A stretch of 64,000 nt of DNA from assembly GCF_014164585.1 (NCBI RefSeq), contig NZ_JACJFM010000005.1:124001-188000 (forward strand), read 5' to 3'. Both the position numbers and the translations under genes were made by a program. This DNA comes from Oceanospirillum sediminis (lineage in GTDB: Bacteria > Pseudomonadota > Gammaproteobacteria > Pseudomonadales > Halomonadaceae). The notes under the pieces were generated by a model, which saw only the letters and a program-made list of their open reading frames with translations, was not told the origin of the DNA and did not search any database. Positions 36,034 to 44,561 of this stretch are shown piece after piece. Position 1 is the stretch's first letter. The number at the start of each line of letters is the position of its first letter.

Positions 36034-37137
36034 TCAGATAAAAGCGTCTGCTTCTGCTATGCCTGAGACAGAAAGGTTATGTGCTGATTGGGCCACATTG
36101 AACGAATAAGGATTGCCTCCATTATCGCTATCTCCGGCTGAATCGAGCATATTTTTTACCACAACGTAATACTGTCCGGTCTGCTCTGCCTGAAATGACA
36201 CAGAGTTGGAGAAGCTCTGTAGTACTATTGATCTTGCTACAAACTCTGTTTCTCCGGCTTTCTGCATTTCAACCGTTACCAGAAGTGTTTCCAGAGCATC
36301 AAGCGCTTCGTTTCCATTGACAGGATTGTCTATCGATAGGGTATAAGACTGACCTGCGTTGAGCTGCAGCTCGAAGACATCCTTATCACCATTCAGATCG
36401 ATGACGCCGGATACGGTTTGACCAATATTGATATCCGTAGCGCTGTTATCCAGAAAGTCAGAATGGTCATCATTGTCAACAGCTTGATTGACCTGCAAGC
36501 CGTAGGTGTTCGTAATACCATCATGAGAAACTGAGCCTAAAGCCTCGATAAAATATCGGCCGCTTGCCGTTGTTTCAAATGTATAGCTGGTGGTTTGGCC
36601 ACCAATAGCCAGGACAGTATCAACCAGCTCGCCATACAGACCATCATCACGATTGATCGTTGCGGTAAATGTTTCGTCATCGGCACCATTGAAATCAGTG
36701 TGATTGATGGTTGTCAGAGTGTATTTCTGACCCGCATCAAGCTGGATGCTGAAAACATCTTTATCCTGTTGATACTCAAAACGCCCGTTATATGGTGTAT
36801 TCAGCTGAATAACGGTTGCACCGCCATCTGCAACATCCCAGTGATCATCCTGTTGGAAATCACTCCAGTACATCTGAGTATAGTCACCGGTTCGGTATGC
36901 CTCGCTCCAGACCGGTGTACTCTCACTGACCACCATGCCTTTAGTCAGAAAGAAATCGATAACATCATTTTCCGTAATATCACTATTCAGAATTTCGGCA
37001 ATCATCTTAAAACTGATACCAAACTCAGCACAGGTCTTATATATCTCATGAGGTTTATCAATATTACCTGTAATAAACGCCCGAGCAGTATCCATAGACA
37101 CATTGTACTGGGCTAATAATTCCTCTGCAGAAGCCAT
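36034..37137 (-). CDS. Protein with two PPC-like beta-sandwich domains and a helical N-terminal domain; no signal peptide
   Basis: About 367 residues from ATG 37137, supported by GGAGAG four bases upstream. Residues 1-65 are helical (ASAEELLAQYNVSMDTARAF). Two domains resembling bacterial pre-peptidase C-terminal (PPC) sandwiches follow. Each has DKDVF plus hydrophobic QLDAGQKYTL- or QLNAGQSYTL-type segments and a GRYFIEA- or GQYYVVV-type strand. PPC domains normally sit at the end of secreted proteases; here there is no protease and no Sec signal. Export by a type I system or an intracellular role are both open. It appears monocistronic. Confidence 0.65.
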   Translation of the reverse strand: MASAEELLAQYNVSMDTARAFITGNIDKPHEIYKTCAEFGISFKMIAEILNSDITENDVIDFFLTKGMVVSESTPVWSEAYRTGDYTQMYWSDFQQDDHWDVADGGATVIQLNTPYNGRFEYQQDKDVFSIQLDAGQKYTLTTINHTDFNGADDETFTATINRDDGLYGELVDTVLAIGGQTTSYTFETTASGRYFIEALGSVSHDGITNTYGLQVNQAVDNDDHSDFLDNSATDINIGQTVSGVIDLNGDKDVFELQLNAGQSYTLSIDNPVNGNEALDALETLLVTVEMQKAGETEFVARSIVLQSFSNSVSFQAEQTGQYYVVVKNMLDSAGDSDNGGNPYSFNVAQSAHNLSVSGIAEADAFI

Positions 37138-38090
37138 ACGTCTCTCCATGTTAAAATAATGTTTATTGAATCTGGTTATAACAAAAATTCCTGAAATATG
37201 CTGGCTGGCCCAAATAATTTCTGCCACACAAGAATATATTCAGCGATATAAATTAAAAAAAATATTACAAGCGGCAGTGCAGTTGCCGCGGGCAATAGAG
37301 AACAGAGTGATAGTCAGTCAATTAAATTAGTATGATTTGATATTTCATTGCTGAATAACATATGCCGATATTTTTTCAGCCCAGCGCAAGCAGAATAACT
37401 CTGCTTTCAGCAGAAATCTTTGCCTTCAGGAGCTTAATATTTATACCATTTTCGTCTGTCTGAACACTCAGGGTAACCCTCCTTGTATCGCCTTAACAAT
37501 CTATTGCATATAAGATTTCCTTTATATTACCACCCTGTTGAGTAACAATTTCAGGTAGGTATTTTATACAGTAGTCTATTACTCAGGGGAAGGATAACAG
37601 AAATGCTAGTGATTTTTTATAATAAAATCATACATGGCGATTGATATTGCTATCATGTTTATAAGGTTAAGTAATATTTTAAACTCTTGTACTATTTGAT
37701 GTTTTTTACATGTGATTTTTGGCATTAAAAAATAAGTGAATTTCTATTTTGCTGAGGCTCTGTACGCATATCTGATGCTTCGGAGTATTTTAATTGATAT
37801 ATTAATTATACAGATAACACTTTAACGCGCTTAATAAAAACTATAAATATTGGAGGTTAATTATTTTTGCAAGCTTAAGCGTCAGCCTGTCTGTCAGAAA
37901 TCTGCTGATCCAGCAGGTTTCAGTATAGTTGTTCTGCTTAGAGGGAGCATAGTCCGACAGGCTGAATACGGCCTCATGAATACGATCTTATCCTGTTGTT
38001 ACGGTGGCTGTAGTCTTATAATCTACCGAAAAATAACGAAGCAATGGGCCTTTATACAGGCTGTTCAGAGTTAAAATGCAATGAAGTCAG
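37138..38090. other. 953-base AT-rich region, no confident gene
   Basis: Between the divergent genes at 37137 and 38091 I see no supported gene. A plus-strand frame at 37850-38074 (74 codons) lacks family features. A short palindrome, AGGGTAACCCT, lies near 37471. The base composition is unlike that of flanking genes, suggesting decayed or acquired DNA. Confidence 0.4.
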
Positions 38091-38507
38091 ATGAAAAAAT
38101 ACTTCTGGTTTGTATTCGTCGTTTTGCTGGGGGGAAATATTGTATCAAGCATGATAGCCCGTACCCTGGCTGAAGGAGATAGCGGCTGGTGGCCTGTGAT
38201 GTTACTCATTTCAGCAATGGTATCCGGATTATATGCCCTTGTTTTTTCATGGCTGGCAAAAAGGCTTAATTTTGAACAATTTCCTGCTGGTTTTGTTCAT
38301 ATCGCAGTAGCAAGCCTCCTGGTTGTAATGACCGTGTTATATTATCAGTGGCCAGTTAACTGGCAGGAAATCAACTCCGGTGGTAAGTTGACGTTGCTCC
38401 AGATGATAATATATTCAGATATGGCATACTATTTGATTTATCCGGTTGGTTTGCTGGCGTCTGCAGGGATTGGGTATTATTCAATGCTAAAGCGGAATAG
38501 CCGCTGA
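38091..38507 (+). CDS. Small four-helix membrane protein, unknown
   Basis: A 138-residue protein with four hydrophobic segments (about residues 4-22, 32-52, 66-84, 105-128) separated by short polar loops (ARTLAEGDSGWWP; WPVNWQEINSGG). No domain was recognised. A terminator follows directly. The start is ATG 38091. Confidence 0.55.
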   Translation: MKKYFWFVFVVLLGGNIVSSMIARTLAEGDSGWWPVMLLISAMVSGLYALVFSWLAKRLNFEQFPAGFVHIAVASLLVVMTVLYYQWPVNWQEINSGGKLTLLQMIIYSDMAYYLIYPVGLLASAGIGYYSMLKRNSR

Positions 38508-38511
38508 CCAT

Positions 38512-38540
38512 ACTGAAAAAGTATGATCGACTTTTTCAGT
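38512..38540 (+). terminator. Terminator after the small membrane protein gene
   Basis: ACTGAAAAAGT (38512-38522) pairs perfectly with ACTTTTTCAGT (38530-38540), followed by TCTTT. Confidence 0.65.
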
Positions 38541-38759
38541 TCTTTGACGACTAATTCTGATACAACAAATCAAGGATGCTTATCCGTGAATTGTGAGTTT
38601 ACAAGGATTGTGCTGTGTCAAAAAGCGGTGCTCCAGCCAGGGACTTAACGGCTTAACACAATAATGAGGATGTCGCTGACTGGGCTACTGGTAATATCAG
38701 CCCGGATTCATATTAGCCTGCCAAAGCTCCACGGGAGCTGCCAAAGGAGTGTTCTAACA

Positions 38760-39428
38760 TTGATTTCACGGTTGCCCAAATGGGTTGAGCTTGGGGCATT
38801 TATCCTCGCATTAATTGCGGGCTGTGTGAATGCAATTGGTCTTCTTGGTTTTGAACAGCAGGCCGTATCTCACTTGTCTGGTACAGCGACATCAATGGGG
38901 ACCGAGTTATTCAGCCTTTCGTATCAGAAAGCGCTATTTTTGACAGGTATTTTGCTGTCATTCCTGGCAGGATCGTCTATTGCTGGTTTTTTACTGCATG
39001 GCTCAACTCTGAAGCTGGGCCGGCATTATGATACTGCCTTGTCGATTGAGTCTGTCTTACTGGCTTTTTCTTCATTACTATTGTCGGCCGGGTCTGTCTA
39101 TGGCCTTTTGCTGGCATCGGCTGCTTGTGGTCTTCAGAATGCGTTGGCGACCACATACAGCGGCGCTATTGTTCGGACGACCCATGTCACAGGTCTTTTT
39201 ACTGATCTGGGCATAATGCTGGGTGCTTTTTTCAGGGGGCAGGAGCTTGATTACCGAAAAGCAAAATTATTCCTGTTTATCATTCTGGGTTTTATTCTTG
39301 GGGGGACAGCGGGCGCATTCCTCTATCAGGAACTTGATTTTAAGGCGTTGTACGTTCCGTCAGTGTTGTGCCTGATAATAGCAATCACATATCGTGTTTA
39401 TGCCAGTAGGCACAGAGAGTCTGACTGA
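38760..39428 (+). CDS. DUF1275 (YoaK-type) membrane protein
   Basis: A TTG start at 38760 with AGGAG ten bases upstream gives a 222-residue protein that begins ISRLPKWVELGAFILALIAG, in register with the family. The ATG at 38664 adds a poorly fitting leader. About six hydrophobic segments are present, with GCVNAIGLLGF, SHLSGTATSMG and GLQNALATTYSGAIVRTTHVTG, which are DUF1275 hallmarks. The family may move small molecules across the inner membrane; the substrate is unknown. Confidence 0.8.
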   Translation: MISRLPKWVELGAFILALIAGCVNAIGLLGFEQQAVSHLSGTATSMGTELFSLSYQKALFLTGILLSFLAGSSIAGFLLHGSTLKLGRHYDTALSIESVLLAFSSLLLSAGSVYGLLLASAACGLQNALATTYSGAIVRTTHVTGLFTDLGIMLGAFFRGQELDYRKAKLFLFIILGFILGGTAGAFLYQELDFKALYVPSVLCLIIAITYRVYASRHRESD

Positions 39429-39512
39429 TGATACTGAGACAAGATATGATTCGAAAATACAGAAAGTCTGATTCCGATTCTTATCAGCCAGTCTTCCGGA
39501 GTTATCTGATTT

Positions 39513-40430
39513 TTATGGCGATGCTGTATTTTCTTTCTGAACAGTCATTGTATTAAGGCCTGACGGTCCAGGAGAGCGTTCAGCTTCTGCCGTTAGCGCC
39601 GATAGCTTCACCCTGCCGAGTTCTTCTTGCTTGTCCAGAAAATCAAAAAAGCCCTGGCTATCTATAAAATAATTTTTTCCATCATCCTGTTTGCCTGAAT
39701 CTCTTTTTTCAAACAATGAATTCTTATGTGGATGATTTGCCAGATTGATGCTGACCCTGGGGCTCTCTGAGGCTAACGCCCGTATTCTTTTCATGCTTTT
39801 TATAAAATCGCGAGTCAGCTCAATGTCTTTATTTGATGGACTATGCCCTCCAACCATAAATGCACGATGTGATATACCGGCGTCTTTAACCATGAAATCA
39901 ATGGATAAAGAACCTGCCGTATGGCCGGGTGTCATGTAAAAATTAAACTCAGTATCTCCAACGACCAGTTTGTCACCATCTTCTGCGAAGAGACTGACTT
40001 CAGGTGCATGAAAAGATCCTTGTCCTGTGCTCTTTTCCGATTGCGCCTTAGCTAAAGCCAGTGCTTCCTTCGACATGACGACTTTACCGCCATACAGCCT
40101 TTGAATATATTCTGCATTACCAACATGATCTGAATGACCATGTGAAACCAGTATGTATTTAATGTTGTATGGGTTCAGACCTAACTTTTTTATATTATCC
40201 GGAATCCACCGACCAAAAGGGCTTTCCAGGGTTTCAAGCAGAACCAGTCCTGCCGAGGTTTTGATTAAATAGGATGAAGCCCACTTATCACCAATATAAA
40301 AAACATTATCAAGCATTCTGAATGGCTCGACATAGCCATTTTTCTCGCTTCTTTCTGGTATAAAATCTTTTGCGATAGCTTCTGTCATATTTAAACAACA
40401 GATTAAAAACAATGTAATAGCCGATTTCAT
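39513..40430 (-). CDS. Subclass B3-type metallo-beta-lactamase-fold hydrolase
   Basis: A 305-residue secreted protein with signal peptide (MKSAITLFLICCLNMTEAIA). The zinc motif SHGHSDHVGNAEYI is the HxHxDH of the fold, TPGHTAGSLS supplies the third His, and the later GGHSPS and ANHPHK carry further candidate ligands. The order fits B3 enzymes, which use His/His/His and Asp/His/His sites. Beta-lactam hydrolysis is possible but not implied, since many B3-like proteins are other hydrolases. It appears monocistronic. Confidence 0.78.
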   Translation of the reverse strand: MKSAITLFLICCLNMTEAIAKDFIPERSEKNGYVEPFRMLDNVFYIGDKWASSYLIKTSAGLVLLETLESPFGRWIPDNIKKLGLNPYNIKYILVSHGHSDHVGNAEYIQRLYGGKVVMSKEALALAKAQSEKSTGQGSFHAPEVSLFAEDGDKLVVGDTEFNFYMTPGHTAGSLSIDFMVKDAGISHRAFMVGGHSPSNKDIELTRDFIKSMKRIRALASESPRVSINLANHPHKNSLFEKRDSGKQDDGKNYFIDSQGFFDFLDKQEELGRVKLSALTAEAERSPGPSGLNTMTVQKENTASP

Positions 40431-40506
40431 AAATTCACTGATTTAATACTTAAATTGAGATGTATCTGATTCATACCCTGTACTTCTGCACCAGAATACG
40501 CAAACA

Positions 40507-40550
40507 AAAACACCAGATAGCGATTGCATTAAATCGATATCTGGTGTTTT
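40507..40550. repeat. Large near-perfect inverted repeat at the left edge of the accessory block
   Basis: AAAACACCAGATA (40507-40519) and TATCTGGTGTTTT (40538-40550) are perfect reverse complements, with an inner CGAT/ATCG pair. The hairpin lies between the metallo-hydrolase promoter and the first small gene of the accessory block. It may be a terminator blocking read-through in either direction or a recombination-associated palindrome. Confidence 0.6.
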
Positions 40551-40680
40551 ATTACCTGCTAATCTATTCAACAGAAGGAGTCTGCCTATCGCAAGCATTT
40601 AAATCTCACAAGCGCTACCCCTGAGTGCTACCAACACATCAGAGGCAGCTAACCATCATCGATAAGTAGAGTATCAATAA

Positions 40681-41085
40681 ATGGCTAATTTGCATTTTAC
40701 GCCAGAGCTTCGCTCGGCTAAAGAAAAATTTCTTCTTTATTTTCATGATCTTACGGCCTGTAATCGCGTTTACGGTGCCAGGATTTTTTACGCCCTCAAT
40801 TCTTTCCGGCTCTCGGGCCAGAACCTTCACTTTCCGTCGTTTTTGCATTATTCGGGGGTTTTATCCCGAGGTGTTTTGACGTCCGGATTGTTATCTCGTG
40901 CTTCTGAACGGGTTCTTGTTTTATCGGATTTACGGCGTTATTCGCCTGCTTCGAATCTGTGGCGCGGGTGTTATGCCCGGCTGAAGTCTGGATCGGCGGT
41001 ATTCGCGGTTAATCCATTTAAAACACTGATCTCTTTCAGCAAACAGGGTAACCATCTTGATAACTACCGGAGGTTTGCGTTATGA
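40681..41085 (+). CDS. Unrecognised basic protein, first gene of accessory mini-operon
   Basis: A 134-residue frame rich in Ser, Leu, Arg and Phe (isoelectric point clearly basic), with no domain I recognise. Its stop overlaps the next start by four bases (ATGA), which is the main argument that it is real; the ribosome-binding site is weak. Similar Ser/Leu/Arg-rich small proteins occur in phage-like islands, but no family was assigned. Confidence 0.35.
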   Translation: MANLHFTPELRSAKEKFLLYFHDLTACNRVYGARIFYALNSFRLSGQNLHFPSFLHYSGVLSRGVLTSGLLSRASERVLVLSDLRRYSPASNLWRGCYARLKSGSAVFAVNPFKTLISFSKQGNHLDNYRRFAL

Positions 41086-41357
41086 ACCCGAGCCACAATG
41101 TCTCCGGCATTAAAGACGGAGAGAAAAAAGAAGGCGTCGATCCACTGGATATGCACCAGCTCAGTCAGGCCTTTGAGTGTTTCAGGCATCGCAGCGCGTT
41201 TGTGATGACGGCGCTGGAGCATATGGCCTTTAAAAATGAGCGCTCTTTGCATCAGAAAGATGTGGCTTATGGCGCAGGCTATTTTATCTCTGATCTGATG
41301 GATGAGCTGCAGCTGATCCAGAAAATGGTGGATAAAGATCTGAAAACTGGCGATTAA
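41082..41357 (+). CDS. Small DUF3077-like protein of accessory block
   Basis: A 91-residue protein with GGAGG eight bases before ATG. The pattern AFECFRHRSAFVMTALEHM followed by YGAGYFISDLMDELQLIQ gives two amphipathic helices. It is reminiscent of small DUF3077-type accessory proteins of Pseudomonas and related genera (weak resemblance). It is translationally coupled to the gene at 40681. Confidence 0.5.
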   Translation: MNPSHNVSGIKDGEKKEGVDPLDMHQLSQAFECFRHRSAFVMTALEHMAFKNERSLHQKDVAYGAGYFISDLMDELQLIQKMVDKDLKTGD

Positions 41358-41426
41358 AACTCAACCCTGTTTCTGAATGGCAGGGTATTGAGTGATTTAA
41401 ATGCTTTGCCGGTAAGGACGTCACCG

Positions 41427-41456
41427 GTGCCGTATTCTGTGGAGGGAATACGGCAC
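41427..41456 (+). repeat. 11-bp inverted repeat within the accessory block
   Basis: GTGCCGTATTC (41427-41437) and GAATACGGCAC (41446-41456) are perfect reverse complements around an 8-base loop. No T tract follows, so a structural or protein-binding role is as likely as termination. Confidence 0.5.
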
Positions 41457-41595
41457 TTCCGGTATGGCGCGCGGCTATCGGAATGATATGACAACCACCC
41501 ATCCGACAGAACGGGTCGATTCGATTCGGCCACCTGTATCAGGCTGATCGTGTCCTGTGGCTCTGAGGTGCGGTGGACTGGTAACGAGGGATGAT

Positions 41596-41907
41596 ATGAT
41601 GTTACCCAGAGGCTGGTATAAAACCAGCGAAATTAGCGTCTGGTTACTGAGCGATAAATTAGACCAGGCCATAGGAAGAAATCACGTCTTATACGGTCAA
41701 TCGCTTCGGATTATTGCCCACGAGGATCTGGTCAACAGTGGCCGGTTGCTGTGCTGGCACCCGAACGAAGAGAACCTGTACACACTGCTGCAGCTCAGCT
41801 GGGCGCAGAACTCATCTGAACTGTGTCATTTACCACCCATCGTAGAAATGCAGGGCAGTTTTCAGGATTTTCTGGATTACACCGAAACCGCACAACAGAA
41901 GGACTGA
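41596..41907 (+). CDS. Unrecognised 103-residue protein of accessory block
   Basis: Starting from ATG 41596 or 41599 behind GAGGGA, the product is about 103 residues: MLPRGWYKTSEISVWLLSDK then LYGQSLRIIAHEDLVNSGR and a C-terminal acidic tail. It has no signal peptide or membrane segment and no recognised family. An upstream GTG at 41557 is open but less likely. Confidence 0.45.
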   Translation: MMLPRGWYKTSEISVWLLSDKLDQAIGRNHVLYGQSLRIIAHEDLVNSGRLLCWHPNEENLYTLLQLSWAQNSSELCHLPPIVEMQGSFQDFLDYTETAQQKD

Positions 41908-42004
41908 ACCGGACTATCAGGCTGTCGGGTGTTGTGCTGTTGTTATTCTGAAGCACTATCTGAGCAAGCCCGTACAGCCTGTTAACTGGTATCAGCAGGA
42001 GCTG

Positions 42005-42508
42005 ATGATTGTGAGTAAGACTGATCTATCCAATACCGGGTCTGATCGGGTTAAAAAGCCTGGTAAACGACTTTATGTACTCAGCCCGGACGAAGAAATC
42101 CAGCGGTTATTATTTATGGCGCTGTGCGGTGAAGCCGGTTTACTAAAAGATGCCGAAGAGCGCGGCTTTGAGTTTGGTATTGAAATTGGCATGCAGCGTG
42201 GTATCTCAATTGGAGAAAAACGAGGTATAGCCGTAGGTGAGCGACAAGGACAAGTTAAGGTGCTGACTCGCCAGCTCTGTCGTCGTTTTAGAATAGCTCC
42301 AACGGAAATAATCGCGAGAGTGCATTCTGGCTCTGCTGAACAGCTGGAACAGTGGGCAGATAATTTTCATTCAGAGCTGAGGATAAAACAGAGAATGTTT
42401 ACGGAGGCGGCGTTTCAGTATAAAAATGCAAAACTCATCGGGATCAGTGTATCGAATAATATCGATACACTGATCCTGCAGCCGGGAAAAGATGATCGCT
42501 ACGAATAA
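42005..42508 (+). CDS. Truncated Rpn/PDDEXK-transposase-like protein (C-terminal part only)
   Basis: A 167-residue frame; AGGAG lies before it, best spaced to the GTG at 42011. Residues about 55-80 are the repeated GIEIGMQRGISIGEKRGIAV linker that precedes the C-terminal domain of Rpn-type recombination-promoting nucleases. It is followed by a DUF4351-like domain (LTRQLCRRFRIAP then ARVHSGSAEQLEQWADNF). The N-terminal PD-(D/E)XK nuclease domain is absent, so this is a remnant or a stand-alone accessory piece. Its 3' end carries a perfect 15-bp inverted repeat. Confidence 0.6.
   Translation: MIVSKTDLSNTGSDRVKKPGKRLYVLSPDEEIQRLLFMALCGEAGLLKDAEERGFEFGIEIGMQRGISIGEKRGIAVGERQGQVKVLTRQLCRRFRIAPTEIIARVHSGSAEQLEQWADNFHSELRIKQRMFTEAAFQYKNAKLIGISVSNNIDTLILQPGKDDRYE
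42441..42476. repeat. Perfect 15-bp inverted repeat inside the end of the Rpn-like gene
   Basis: GGATCAGTGTATCGA (42441-42455) and TCGATACACTGATCC (42462-42476) enclose ATAATA. It lies within the reading frame and has no T tract. Together with the repeat at 40507 it brackets the accessory block. Confidence 0.7.
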
Positions 42509-42551
42509 AACGGTTACACAGAGTTATGGATAGTCTCCCTCTTTTAACTCA

Positions 42552-44315
42552 TTAAAAAGCAAAGAAGTCAAAATCGAAATCCAGATCATCTAATCCGATC
42601 AGTTCAATTTCTTCCAGACCTTCAGCTTTCAGGAAATCATCCCGTTCTTCAAAAGAACCATCCACGGAGAAGTCACCTGTAGCAGCAGATACGATATCCC
42701 AGATAAACCCTGAATCAGTCGTGTCATTATCAAAGAAAAGATCATCGAAGAACAGTTCATTCCCCCCTTCCTCACTCAGAGTACCCGAGAATATATCTTC
42801 CCAAAACAGATCATCATCTTCTTCATCCAATGATTTACCTGCTGCAAAACCGTAGATAGCAGGTGCTTTGGCGACCAGCTGCTGATAGATATTATCAACA
42901 GTTTTCTGTTCCTCTGGTGTCAGATCATCATAATGTTTGATGCCATAAATATCATCAACCTGACTCAGTAAACCATCCAGTTGAGCCATATCAGCTTCAG
43001 GCCAGTTTCCATCAGCGTCAGGCTCAAAGAGTGCATCAATCTGGGCATACAGCTCATCCACCTGAGCCAGCTCGTCTTCGGTCAGTTCCTGCTTTGGCAA
43101 TCCGAAAATGTCATCAAGCTGCCCATAAAGAGCAATCAGCTCAGAATCGTCTTCCCAGGGTTCAATAACGAGATCATCAACATAATCAATATTATCCAGC
43201 TCAGCATAGATAGCCTCGACCTCAGCCTGCTCTACTTCCGTCAGATCTTCGTAATGACGGATACCCCATAAGTTATCCAGCTGTTTAAACAGATCATCAA
43301 CCTGTTGCTCCTGCTCCTGAGTCAAATCTGGCCATTGCCCATTTTCATCCGGTGCCCACAAAGCCTCAATCTGACTGTTAATCTGCACAGACTGAACCTG
43401 TTCATCATCGGTCAACTCTGTTTTTTCAGAGCCATTAAAGATTTCATCCAACCGATCATAGAGCTTCTGGTGATCATCACTGATAAATCCGGGTTCAACA
43501 GGTAACTGAGTGTCCGGGCCCAGGATCATACCGTCATCAAGATTAGCATCACTGTACTGCAGTTCTTCTAATCGGGCATAAATTTTGTCAACATTTGCCT
43601 GCTGTTCCGGTGTCAGATCATCATATTCCGTGATGCCATAAATATCGTTAATCTGGTCATACAGGGCGTTGAGAGTTGTTTGCTGTTCTTCTGTCAACTC
43701 CGGCCATTCGCCATTATCATCAGGTATAAGAACAGACTCAATCTGACGGTTCAGGTCATCAACCTTCTGCTGCTCTTCATCAGTCAGATTCCTGTCAGGA
43801 ATACCAAAAATAGCATCAAGCTGTTCATAAAGCTCAGCTTCTTCTTTCATGATGCCAGTCTCTTCAGGTTCCTCCGTCAGAGTATCCAGCGTCACATATA
43901 AGAGTTGCACCGTTTTCTGCTCGTCACTGGTCAGATCATTCCAGTCTTTTACTCCATACAGCTTATCAAGCTGCTGATTCAGGCGATCCAGTGTTTTCTC
44001 TTGCTCTCCGGATAGCTCCCCATCTGTTTCATTAAACAGATACTCGATCTGAAGATTAATATCATCAGCCAATTTTTGTTCGACTGATGTCAGCTTTTTC
44101 GGGATACCAAAAATGGCATCAAGTTGCTGTTGAATAGCTTTAATCTCGGGATCTTCTGGCACAGGTTCAACAGGACATACGGCAATCACATCCCCGGACT
44201 CAGAAGGTTGAAAGTCAGTACCAGAAGGCAGGGAGCCGGCAGGAAATAAAGTATCTGACAGAAGATCAACGGAAACAGGATCTGCCAGTACAGTCTCATT
44301 TGTAGCTATATTCAT
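42552..44315 (-). CDS. Very acidic protein with four ~100-residue tandem repeats
   Basis: About 587 residues from ATG 44315 (AAGGA seven bases upstream; ATG 44330 is less likely). Four repeats start near residues 60, 160, 282 and 393. Each has two half-units of the form LY-QLD-IFGIP..LT-EEQ..VD-L and QID-IYGI..YDDLTPEEQ..VD-IY. The rest is Asp/Glu-rich, with a 100-residue acidic tail ending DDLDFDFDFFAF. There is no Sec signal, and the alternating acidic plus aromatic C-terminus is reminiscent of type I secretion signals (inference). No known family was recognised. It lies directly behind the Slam/two-component genes on the same strand and is a candidate cargo. Confidence 0.65.
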   Translation of the reverse strand: MNIATNETVLADPVSVDLLSDTLFPAGSLPSGTDFQPSESGDVIAVCPVEPVPEDPEIKAIQQQLDAIFGIPKKLTSVEQKLADDINLQIEYLFNETDGELSGEQEKTLDRLNQQLDKLYGVKDWNDLTSDEQKTVQLLYVTLDTLTEEPEETGIMKEEAELYEQLDAIFGIPDRNLTDEEQQKVDDLNRQIESVLIPDDNGEWPELTEEQQTTLNALYDQINDIYGITEYDDLTPEQQANVDKIYARLEELQYSDANLDDGMILGPDTQLPVEPGFISDDHQKLYDRLDEIFNGSEKTELTDDEQVQSVQINSQIEALWAPDENGQWPDLTQEQEQQVDDLFKQLDNLWGIRHYEDLTEVEQAEVEAIYAELDNIDYVDDLVIEPWEDDSELIALYGQLDDIFGLPKQELTEDELAQVDELYAQIDALFEPDADGNWPEADMAQLDGLLSQVDDIYGIKHYDDLTPEEQKTVDNIYQQLVAKAPAIYGFAAGKSLDEEDDDLFWEDIFSGTLSEEGGNELFFDDLFFDNDTTDSGFIWDIVSAATGDFSVDGSFEERDDFLKAEGLEEIELIGLDDLDFDFDFFAF

Positions 44316-44412
44316 AACTGTATCCTTCATTCAGTAAATGCCGACCGACGTTACTCTATCGGACCTGCTTCTGATTCTGGGCCAGGATTTGGTCCGGGTC
44401 AGCGCTGACTGA

Positions 44413-44452
44413 GTTCCGGCCATGTAACAGCATGTACTGTTACAGCCGGAAC
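44413..44452. repeat. 40-base near-perfect inverted repeat before the acidic repeat gene
   Basis: GTTCCGGC/GCCGGAAC outer arms (44413-44420, 44445-44452) and TGTAACAG/CTGTTACA inner arms (44423-44430, 44437-44444) fold into one long stem with a two-base bulge. It lies between the response-regulator stop and the start of the repeat gene. It may insulate the repeat gene or bind a regulator. Confidence 0.65.
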
Positions 44453-44561
44453 TTGTACAAAAATCTATTTATCCGATTACAGGCAGCACCTGAAACAAGA
44501 AGAGATCTGAGCGCAGTCCCGGCAACTTGCTGAAAAAGCGTGCTTCTTCAGAGAATGCCGA

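Noticed and set aside
37380-37560. Minus-strand stretch that reads as protein-like but contains an internal stop
   Set aside because: Too short and broken to separate from chance; no family recognised.
37850-38074. 74-codon plus-strand frame
   Set aside because: No family features and composition unlike neighbours.
39513-40430. Acquired carbapenemase
   Set aside because: The gene has chromosomal context and only general B3-type motifs; no mobile element adjoins it.
40507-40550. Possible integron attC site
   Set aside because: The palindrome lacks the conserved core site and asymmetric spacer expected of attC.
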